Part shown: positions 26,361-32,487 of the stretch, piece by piece | How positions within the stretch are numbered: position 1 is the stretch's first letter | How the letters are laid out: the number at the start of each line of letters is the position of its first letter | NCBI RefSeq assembly: GCF_003697815.1 | Contig: NZ_RDQG01000021.1 | Location: 1 to 64,000 of the forward strand | Length of the DNA: 64,000 bases | Direction of reading: 5' to 3' | Source: Halalkalicoccus subterraneus | Lineage (GTDB): Archaea; Halobacteriota; Halobacteria; Halobacteriales; Halalkalicoccaceae | Made by a program: the position numbers and the translations under genes | The notes under the pieces: generated by a model | Told to the model about the DNA's origin: nothing | The model's input: only the letters and a program-made list of their open reading frames with translations | Databases searched by the model: none

Positions 26361-27316
26361 CAGTACGAGTCGATTCCGGTCGCGATCGAACAGACGTATT
26401 CGCCCGTTGCGACTTGGGGGAGCCGCCGCGAGCGCCAGAAGATCCCGTTGCCGTCGGCGCTCACGTCGGTTTTGATCGTCCCGAAGACGTCCCTGACGGT
26501 GAAGACCGTCTCGCCGCGCGAGACCCGCTCACCCAACTCCTTCTCGAAGCGGACCAGCCCGCCCGCGGGCGCGCCGTACTGGTCGAACCCGGTCGCGCGC
26601 GTCTGGTCCCCTGGATCGCTCTCCCCGTCGAGAAAGCCGTAGTGACGGAGCACGTTGAACACGCCCCGGACGCCGTACTGGATGCTCTCGTCGTCCCAGC
26701 CGACACAGCCACCCAGTTCGGGATCCACAGTGGGAATCCCCTCGTCGGGACCGACGCGTGCGAGCTGGCCGCTCGGTCCCTTCTGGTCGAGGACGTAGCC
26801 GCAGTCGAAGACCTTCGCGAGTTCGAGACACTCCTCGTGGAGGCGGTGGCGCGTCCCACAGCGCACCCGGACCTCGTTGAGCATCCGGCTGGTCGAGCCC
26901 TGATGGAGGTCGAGGATCAGGTCCGCCTCCGTTGCGGCCTGGAACGTGGCGTGGGCGATCCGTTCGGAGGAGGTCCCCTCGCTGTCGCCCGGGTAGGTGC
27001 GGTTGGTCTTCGTGTCGTCGATCGGGTTCCTGTGCTGTGCGACCTGAAACCCGTGGTAGTTGACGATCCCGACGACGAGGACGCTACCTGCAAGCTCTGT
27101 GGGATCGATCCGGGGGACGACCCGCTGAATCACGCCGATCCCGTTGAGTTCGTCGCCGTCGCTGGCGGCCTGTACGTAGAGCGTTTCACCGTCCCGTTCA
27201 CCGTTTATCACCGCGACCGGCAGCCCGAACTCCCCGCCGTCGCGCGTCTCGCCGACGGGTAGCCGCCCCGTGTCGGTCTCGCCGGGGGCGGCCGCCGCCG
27301 TTCCGAGGCTCCTCAT
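26360..27316 (-). CDS. Succinylglutamate desuccinylase/aspartoacylase family (M14-like) enzyme
   Basis: 318 aa. It fits the AstE/AspA branch of zinc carboxypeptidase-like deacylases. YVQAASDGDELNGIGVIQ replaces the usual GxHGDE-type first metal motif with D and E. NPIDDTKTNRTYPGD is the substrate-binding segment, and LILDLHQGS supplies the metal-binding histidine. A C-terminal beta domain follows. These enzymes remove acyl groups from amino acids. The first motif has Ala-Ser where a His is usual, so metal binding may be altered. It precedes the threonine synthase-like gene in a coupled pair. Confidence 0.8.
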   Translation of the reverse strand: MRSLGTAAAAPGETDTGRLPVGETRDGGEFGLPVAVINGERDGETLYVQAASDGDELNGIGVIQRVVPRIDPTELAGSVLVVGIVNYHGFQVAQHRNPIDDTKTNRTYPGDSEGTSSERIAHATFQAATEADLILDLHQGSTSRMLNEVRVRCGTRHRLHEECLELAKVFDCGYVLDQKGPSGQLARVGPDEGIPTVDPELGGCVGWDDESIQYGVRGVFNVLRHYGFLDGESDPGDQTRATGFDQYGAPAGGLVRFEKELGERVSRGETVFTVRDVFGTIKTDVSADGNGIFWRSRRLPQVATGEYVCSIATGIDSY

Positions 27317-27413
27317 TACTCCTATTCGACGCGGCCACGCCCTTTAGGCGTTCGATTACCCGTCCGTGCGAAAGATCGACGCGATTTTGCGTTCCCCTCC
27401 CGAAGGGGATGGC

Positions 27414-27686
27414 GTGAACGAGGACCAACACGAGCCGTCGCTCGCGGGGCTGTTGCTCGCCCTCGGCGTCCGGCGAAACGCCGTCATCGGGTTCGCCGTC
27501 GGGGTCGCGCTCGCCGTCGGCGCGTACGTCTACCGGATCGTCCTCGTCGATGCGGCCCCAGGTGTCGAGAGTTCCCCCGTCTTGTTCGGCGCGCTCGCGG
27601 TGACGCTCGCGATGTCGGTCGGAGCGTTCGTCGCGATCTCGCTGACGGTCGCCGCGGCGGTTCAGCGTGCCCGTCGGATCGATTGA
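27414..27686 (+). CDS. Small two-helix membrane protein
   Basis: 90 aa from GTG 27414, chosen because AAGGGGAT sits just upstream like a ribosome binding site. A GTG at 27366 would add 16 residues. Two long hydrophobic helices are visible: NAVIGFAVGVALAVGAYVY, and VLFGALAVTLAMSVGAFVAI followed by SLTVAAAV. The linker is short and extracytoplasmic and the C-terminus is basic (QRARRID). The family is not recognised, but similar proteins precede citrate synthase in related genomes as far as I recall. It ends 41 bases before citZ. Confidence 0.7.
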   Translation: MNEDQHEPSLAGLLLALGVRRNAVIGFAVGVALAVGAYVYRIVLVDAAPGVESSPVLFGALAVTLAMSVGAFVAISLTVAAAVQRARRID

Positions 27687-27727
27687 GAAACGATAATCCT
27701 TAACCGGGATGGTAATCAACCTTGAGT

Positions 27728-28864
27728 ATGGCAGACGATCTGAAAAAGGGACTCGAAGGTGTGCTCGTCGCCGAATCCTCACTGAGCTACATCGATGGGG
27801 GGGAGGGAATGCTCGTGTATCGAGGGTACGCTATCGAGGACCTCGCCCACGAGGCGAGCTACGAGGAGGTGCTCCACCTGCTCTGGTACGGCGAACTCCC
27901 GACCCGCGAGGAGCTCGACGCGTTCAACGAGCGAATGGTCGCCGAACGCGCCGTCGACGACGCGATCCTCGACACCGTCGAGGCGCTCGCGGCCGCCGAC
28001 GCCGAACCGATGGCCGCGCTTCGTACGGCGGTCTCCCAGCTCTCGAGTACGGACCCCGACGGTGAGACCGATCCCGAGGACCGCGAGGCCACCCTGGACA
28101 AGAGCCGTCGGCTCACGGCGAAGATCCCCACGATCATCGCCGCGTTCGACCGGTATCGCGACGGCAACGATCCCGTCGAGCCCCGCGAGGACTTGGGCCA
28201 CGCAGCGAACTTCCTCTACATGCTCAACGACGAGGAACCCGACGAGATCGCGGAGGAGACGTTCGACGCGGCGCTCGTCCTTCACGCCGATCACGGCCTG
28301 AACGCCTCGACGTTCTCGGGGATGGTCACCGCGAGCACCCTTTCGGACGTCTACAGCGCGGCGACGAGCGCCGTCGGCACGCTCAAGGGCGCCTTGCATG
28401 GCGGCGCGAACCAGAACGTGATGAAGATGCTGAAAGAGGTCGACGACAGCGACAAGGACCCCGTTAAATGGGCGAAGGACGCCCTCGATTCGGGCCGCCG
28501 GGTCGCCGGGTTCGGCCACCGCGTCTACGACGTCAAGGACCCGCGAGCCTACATCCTCGGGGAGTTCTCCGAGTCGCTGGCCGAGGAGGCCGGCGAGATG
28601 AAGTGGTACGACTACAGCGTCGCCATCGAGGAGTTCATGCAAGAGGAGAAGGGAATCGCCCCGAACGTCGACTTCTACTCGGCGACGACCTACTACCAGA
28701 TGGGGATCCCGATCGACCTCTTCACGCCGATCTTCGCGCTCTCGCGCGTCGGCGGCTGGACCGCCCACGTCGCAGAACAGTACGAGGACAACCGGATCAT
28801 GCGTCCGCGCGCGCGCTATGTCGGCGACGAGGACCAGGAGTTCGTCCCCCTCGACGAGCGCTGA
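27728..28864 (+). CDS. citZ: Citrate synthase
   Basis: 378 aa from ATG 27728 (MADDLKKGLEGVLVAESSL), the length of archaeal type I citrate synthases. It condenses oxaloacetate and acetyl-CoA to citrate in the TCA cycle. The catalytic residues are recognisable: His in LKGALHGGANQN (about H224), His in GFGHRVYDVKDPR (about H264) and Asp in NVDFYSATTYY (about D315). The N-terminal SLSYIDGGEGMLVYRGYAIED is also characteristic. A distinguishing check against 2-methylcitrate synthase cannot be done by eye. Confidence 0.94.
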   Translation: MADDLKKGLEGVLVAESSLSYIDGGEGMLVYRGYAIEDLAHEASYEEVLHLLWYGELPTREELDAFNERMVAERAVDDAILDTVEALAAADAEPMAALRTAVSQLSSTDPDGETDPEDREATLDKSRRLTAKIPTIIAAFDRYRDGNDPVEPREDLGHAANFLYMLNDEEPDEIAEETFDAALVLHADHGLNASTFSGMVTASTLSDVYSAATSAVGTLKGALHGGANQNVMKMLKEVDDSDKDPVKWAKDALDSGRRVAGFGHRVYDVKDPRAYILGEFSESLAEEAGEMKWYDYSVAIEEFMQEEKGIAPNVDFYSATTYYQMGIPIDLFTPIFALSRVGGWTAHVAEQYEDNRIMRPRARYVGDEDQEFVPLDER

Positions 28865-28931
28865 CGAGTTCCCCTTCGAACGTGACGATTTCCAAACAGT
28901 TATGATGTCTTAACACCTTCTCAGACGATAC

Positions 28932-29007
28932 GGGCACGTAACTCAGCCAGGACAGAGTACCGGGTCTCGCACCCGGCAGCCACGTGGTTCGAATCCCGTT
29001 GTGCCCG
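28932..29007 (+). tRNA. tRNA-like gene, possibly degenerate tRNA-Arg (TCG by position)
   Basis: The acceptor stem pairs over seven positions with one G-U (GGGCACG / TGTGCCC). The D-stem is ACTC/GAGT and the anticodon stem CCGGG/CCCGG is perfect. The loop TCTCGCA puts TCG at 34-36 but has C instead of the near-universal U at position 33. The T-stem fits only if the T at 28985 is bulged out (ACG[T]GG / CCCGT). It is either a pseudogene, a one-base sequencing error, or an unusual tRNA. An AT-rich stretch upstream could be its promoter. Confidence 0.55.
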
Positions 29008-29164
29008 CTCACTCGCTTTGCCCGTTCGCCCGATTGAGGGGTGGAAACCGCCCCTCGCTACTCGCGCCAGCCCCGCTCTTTCGTCGCTGTTACTCCTTCG
29101 ACTCCCGTGTGTGCGTCGCTTCGCTGACCGTAACCCGAAAGCACCCGTCGGACGAACCACGACT

Positions 29165-29551
29165 ATGCCCCGATTCTTCGTCTACGGAACCCTCACCGAC
29201 CCCGAGCGCCTCGCCGAGTTGCTCGACCGCTACGACCTCGGATCCGAAGCCACGCTGTACGGCCTTCACCGGGTCGACGGACGGTACCCGACGCTCGCGC
29301 CCGGCGGCGAAGTGGAGGGTAGATTGCTCGAAACGCCCGAAACCGATCGTCTCGACGCCTACGAGGGGGTCGGGCCGGGGCTCTACGTTCGGGTATCGGT
29401 TTCCGTCTCGGACGGCACGAGCGCCGACTGCTACGTCGGTGATCCCGACCGCCTCGACGCGGACGCCGAGTGGCCCGGGGCAGGTCCCTTCGCGGAACGC
29501 GTCCGATCGTATCTCGACGAACGTGTCGTCGAAATCGGCCACAAAGGATGA
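29165..29551 (+). CDS. Gamma-glutamylcyclotransferase-like protein
   Basis: 128 aa from ATG 29165 (MPRFFVYGTLTDPERLAELL). The opening YGTL is the substrate-binding signature of the GGCT/AIG2-like fold. The catalytic glutamate is probably the Glu in LDAYEGVG, and LYVRVSVSV matches the family's YxR(V/I) strand. These proteins cyclise gamma-glutamyl amines to 5-oxoproline, and many haloarchaeal members are uncharacterised. It is the only gene between the tRNA-like sequence and ilvA. The open frame to 29018 is rejected because it is Arg/Pro-rich and overlaps the tRNA 3' flank. Confidence 0.85.
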   Translation: MPRFFVYGTLTDPERLAELLDRYDLGSEATLYGLHRVDGRYPTLAPGGEVEGRLLETPETDRLDAYEGVGPGLYVRVSVSVSDGTSADCYVGDPDRLDADAEWPGAGPFAERVRSYLDERVVEIGHKG

Positions 29552-29628
29552 CACCCGTGCGCCGTCCGTCTGACGGCCCGTCATATCGATTCCGTCGGGC
29601 GGTTTCACTTCCGTTTCGGACGGAATGG

Positions 29629-29638
29629 TTTTATATAG
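29629..29638 (+). promoter_or_regulatory. TATA box upstream of ilvA
   Basis: TTTTATATAG, followed at 29639-29648 by GTAGGGAGAC. ATG 29745 is over 100 bases away, so the leader would be about 80 nt, long for a haloarchaeon. Confidence 0.5.
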
Positions 29639-29658
29639 GTAGGGAGACCTCGTAGACC

Positions 29659-29680
29659 TGCACGTCACACGGTTCGTGCA
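29659..29680 (+). promoter_or_regulatory. Hairpin in ilvA leader
   Basis: TGCACG and CGTGCA form a 6-bp inverted repeat with a 10-nt loop, just after the predicted transcription start of ilvA. It may be a regulator binding site or an RNA structure. Confidence 0.4.
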
Positions 29681-29744
29681 TTCCCCATCCGTCACCGATT
29701 TTTCCGAAGGAACCGTTAACAGTCCCCCTCGCGTAGCCGCCGAT

Positions 29745-30956
29745 ATGCTCGGTATTCAGGACATCTATGCGGCCCGCGAGCGCGTCGACCGGACGGCGCG
29801 TCACACTCCTCTGGAGTACTCACATACCTTTTCGGAGATGACCGGTGCGGACGTCCGCCTCAAACTCGAGACCTTCCAGCGGACGGGGTCGTTCAAGATC
29901 CGCGGGGCGACCAACCGCATCGCGACGCTCTCCGAAGCGGAGCGGGAGGCGGGCGTCGTCACCGCGAGCGCGGGCAATCACGCCCAGGGGGTCGCCCTTG
30001 CGGCCACCCGCGAGGGCGTCGACGCGATCGTCGTCATGCCCGAACACGCGCCGATCTCGAAGCTCAAAGCCACCCGGAGCTACGGCGCTGAGGTTCTCCT
30101 GTACGGCGAGGACTACGACGCCGCCGCCGAGCGCGCCCACGAGATCGAACGCGAGGAGGGACGAACCTACGTCCACGCCTTCGACGACGAGGCGGTGATG
30201 GCCGGCCAGGGGACCATCGGTCTCGAGATCGCGGAGGACTGCCCCGAGGTCGATACCGTGGTCGTGCCCATCGGCGGGGGCGGACTGATCTCGGGTATCG
30301 CGACCGCGCTCAAAGCACAGGAGCGCGATGTCCGGGTGATCGGCGTACAAGCGGAGGGCGCGGCGAGTACCGCCGACTCGCTCGCGAAGGGGTCGATTCG
30401 GGAGTGGGACAGCGTCGATACGATCGCCGACGGGATCGCGGTCGGCCAGCCCGGCAATCACACCTTCGAGGTGATCCGCGAACGCGTCGACGAGGTGGTG
30501 ACGGTCTCGGATTCGGAGATCGCCGTCGCACTCGCGGCGCTGCTCGAACGCTCGAAGACGCTGGTCGAGGGGGCGGGAGCGGTGCCACTCGCGGCGCTCC
30601 TTTCGAACGCCTTCGACTACGAGGAAGGCGAGACGATCGTCCCGGCGCTGTGTGGCGGCAACATCGACCTGAACACGCTGACGACGGTGATCATGCGCGG
30701 GCTGGTCGAGACGGGGCGGTATCTGAAGATCCGAACGGTCTTGAAGGACCGACCAGGTGCGCTTCGCCAGCTGATCGATGTGATCTCCGAGAACCGCGCG
30801 AACATCTACGCGATCCAGCACGACCGGACGTCCCGTGACATCGCGATGAACGCCGCCGAGGTGGTGATCGACCTCGAAACCCGGGGCCACGACCACGTCG
30901 AGGAGTTACTGGCAGGGATGCGCGAGGAGGGCTACGAGGTTGAGGTTCTGGTGTAG
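29745..30956 (+). CDS. ilvA: Threonine ammonia-lyase (threonine dehydratase)
   Basis: 403 aa from ATG 29745 (MLGIQDIYAARERVDRTARH), matching the single-ACT catabolic/biosynthetic type. It deaminates threonine to 2-oxobutanoate, the entry to isoleucine. The PLP lysine is in GSFKIRGA (about K51). The phosphate loop is ASAGNHAQGVA, and VPIGGGGLISG follows. Residues from about 330 form one ACT domain (LKDRPGALRQLIDVISEN), a likely amino-acid-binding allosteric site. The gene ridA follows 30 bases later. It has a TATA box, a hairpin and an unusually long leader. Confidence 0.92.
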   Translation: MLGIQDIYAARERVDRTARHTPLEYSHTFSEMTGADVRLKLETFQRTGSFKIRGATNRIATLSEAEREAGVVTASAGNHAQGVALAATREGVDAIVVMPEHAPISKLKATRSYGAEVLLYGEDYDAAAERAHEIEREEGRTYVHAFDDEAVMAGQGTIGLEIAEDCPEVDTVVVPIGGGGLISGIATALKAQERDVRVIGVQAEGAASTADSLAKGSIREWDSVDTIADGIAVGQPGNHTFEVIRERVDEVVTVSDSEIAVALAALLERSKTLVEGAGAVPLAALLSNAFDYEEGETIVPALCGGNIDLNTLTTVIMRGLVETGRYLKIRTVLKDRPGALRQLIDVISENRANIYAIQHDRTSRDIAMNAAEVVIDLETRGHDHVEELLAGMREEGYEVEVLV

Positions 30957-30986
30957 ATTTAAGAACGCCCCGGTCGAGGATGAGGT

Positions 30987-31367
30987 ATGAAGCGGATCAT
31001 CACCACGTCGGATGCACCCGAGGCGATCGGTGCGTACAGTCAGGCGACGACCGCGGGCGACCTGCTTTTCAGTGCCGGACAGATCGCGCTGACCCCCGAC
31101 GGTGAGATGCTCGCCAACGAGTCCGTCGCGGTTCAGACCCGCCAGTGTCTCGACAACGTCACGGGCATCCTCGAAAGCGAGGGACTCTCGACCGAGCACG
31201 TCGTCAAGACGACGATCTACCTCGACGACATCGCCGATTTCGATGAGATGAACGAGGCGTACGGCGAGTATTTCGCGGACGATCCGCCGGCCCGAAGCGC
31301 CTTCGAGGTCGGGGCGCTCCCGAAGGGGGCGGCCGTCGAGATCGAGGCCATCGCGACGACCGAGTGA
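30987..31367 (+). CDS. ridA: RidA family enamine/imine deaminase
   Basis: 126 aa, starting MKRIITTSDAPEAIGAYSQAT, the RidA/YjgF/UK114 signature. RidA hydrolyses reactive enamines and imines released by PLP enzymes, notably the 2-aminocrotonate made by threonine dehydratase. The substrate-binding arginine is in DDPPARSAFEVGALPKGA and the conserved glutamate in VEIEAIA. Its position directly behind ilvA fits that partnership well. Its stop overlaps the start of the next small gene by one base (TGATG). Confidence 0.94.
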   Translation: MKRIITTSDAPEAIGAYSQATTAGDLLFSAGQIALTPDGEMLANESVAVQTRQCLDNVTGILESEGLSTEHVVKTTIYLDDIADFDEMNEAYGEYFADDPPARSAFEVGALPKGAAVEIEAIATTE

Positions 31368-31573
31368 TGGACCCGCGGTTGAAGGCCAGCCTGCTGTGGG
31401 GGGCGATCGGGGCGCTTTCGTTTCTGGTCCTGATTCAGGGCTACGAACTGCTCTCGGCCGATCGTCTCTCCGGTTCGCTGAAGTTCGTGGTCGCGGCGAT
31501 CGTCGCCCTCGTCGCCAGCGGATCGGCGTACGCCGTCGAGCCGGTTCTGTTCGACGAGAACGGAAGGGTTTAA
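31367..31573 (+). CDS. Small two-helix membrane protein
   Basis: 68 aa from ATG 31367, overlapping the ridA stop by one base. Two hydrophobic helices (LLWGAIGALSFLVLIQGYEL and VVAAIVALVASGSAYAVEPV) make up most of the protein. It is probably co-translated with ridA. The family is not recognised. It ends 28 bases before tRNA-Ser. Confidence 0.75.
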   Translation: MDPRLKASLLWGAIGALSFLVLIQGYELLSADRLSGSLKFVVAAIVALVASGSAYAVEPVLFDENGRV

Positions 31574-31601
31574 ACGCGAACGGCAGGTAAGGACGGTGTA
31601 A

Positions 31602-31683
31602 GCCGGGATGGCCGAACGGTAAAGCGCACGCCTGGAAAGCGTGTTCCCGTATGGGATTCTGGGTTCAAATCCCAGTCCCGGCG
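31602..31683 (+). tRNA. tRNA-Ser (anticodon GGA)
   Basis: 82 nt class II tRNA. The acceptor GCCGGGA/TCCCGGC pairs fully and the discriminator is G. The anticodon stem CACGC/GCGTG encloses loop CTGGAAA (anticodon GGA, reading UCC/UCU). The long variable arm has a TCCC/GGGA stem. The T-arm is CTGGG-TTCAAAT-CCCAG. No intron or encoded CCA. Confidence 0.95.
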
Positions 31684-31688
31684 TTTTT
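31684..31688 (+). terminator. T-tract terminator after tRNA-Ser
   Basis: Five T residues directly follow the discriminator base, the usual archaeal tRNA termination signal. Confidence 0.5.
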
Positions 31689-31769
31689 CCGATTTCGACC
31701 CCACGAGCGTTTCGTCGTGCTCTCACGGTTCGAGCGGGAGTGCCGTCCGTTCGTCCGTCGTCGGATCGG

Positions 31770-31979
31770 TTACCGGATCTCGTCGAGCGGGACGTAGGAT
31801 CCACGTTTGGCCGCGATCCAGCGGCTGTTGGGACGCCCCCGAGTCGCATCGAAGACGACGACCTCGTCGGTTTCGAACTCCCCGTTCAGCCCGACCCCAC
31901 CGGGATTGAACGTATACCGGATCGCGAACGTCGGCCAGTCGTCGGTCGATCGCGGTCGTCTCGACCGGCCGTCAGTCAT
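31770..31979 (-). CDS. Small haloarchaeal protein (DUF7511-like)
   Basis: 69 aa. The C-terminus SRWIAAKRGSYVPLDEIR matches a motif I recall from short haloarchaeal proteins near sensor or regulatory genes (WISA..GSFV.L.EMR). The central segment (GEFETDEVVVFDATRG) would form a beta-rich fold. Its start lies inside the last codons of the upstream small gene, so the two are co-expressed. Function unknown. Confidence 0.65.
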   Translation of the reverse strand: MTDGRSRRPRSTDDWPTFAIRYTFNPGGVGLNGEFETDEVVVFDATRGRPNSRWIAAKRGSYVPLDEIR

Positions 31980-32142
31980 CTGTTTGCTCGTCGGGAAACG
32001 ACGCTTCGAGCCGGTCGAGATGCTCGATCGCCTCCTGGAGGTCCACCATCTGTCCGGCCCGTAAGTCGTCGTGCTCGTGGGACACTTCCTCCAAGAGCGT
32101 TTTCGCCGCGGCGACCTTCGTCGGGAGTGGGATCGAACTCAT
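31972..32142 (-). CDS. Hypothetical 56-aa helical protein
   Basis: ATG at 32142-32140 encodes MSSIPLPTKVAAAKTLLEEV, then a mainly helical, acidic chain (AGQMVDLQEAIEHLDRLEAS) ending in TGA at 31974-31972. It overlaps the start of the downstream DUF7511-like gene by eight bases. The same frame is open further upstream to about 32337 without another ATG, and that part is Ser/Arg-rich and less convincing. Function unknown; it probably acts with its overlapping neighbour. Confidence 0.5.
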   Translation of the reverse strand: MSSIPLPTKVAAAKTLLEEVSHEHDDLRAGQMVDLQEAIEHLDRLEASFPDEQTDD

Positions 32143-32487
32143 CAGTTCGATCGCCCCCCGCGAGACGACCGGCCCATCGTCGCGCTCTCGAGCCGACGGT
32201 GCTCGCAGTGCCGGCGACGCGGATCGACTACTGTCGGCCCGACCGGCGATCCCGGCGGTGTGAATTCGACGGTACTTCTCGGAAACCGATTTGCGGGCTG
32301 GATGCGGTGATACATGACAGTGCTCTCCTGCTCCAATACTATCTAATTAAATATATATCTTAAATAATATATATGTAACTCGCCGGTTACTCGCAGGTAA
32401 GGACGCAAAGAAATATTATATCTATAATATAATAAAGTATATGTATTTATAGATGTAATCGACGGTACTGCATACGTTGTTCCGCTC
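32143..32487. other. Divergent intergenic region, AT-rich promoter block
   Basis: 345 bases without a convincing gene. Bases 32337-32460 are strikingly AT-rich, with several TATA-like runs (AATTAAATATATATCTTAAA, AATAATATATATGTAA, TAATATAATAAAGTATATG) that could serve the kinase gene and the divergent small genes. GTAACTCGCC and GTTACTCGCAG form a short imperfect direct repeat in the middle. Confidence 0.5.

Noticed and set aside
28932-29007. tRNA-Ala (CGC) or tRNA-Glu (CTC) identity
   Set aside because: Shifting the loop to give those anticodons breaks two or more pairs of an otherwise perfect anticodon stem.
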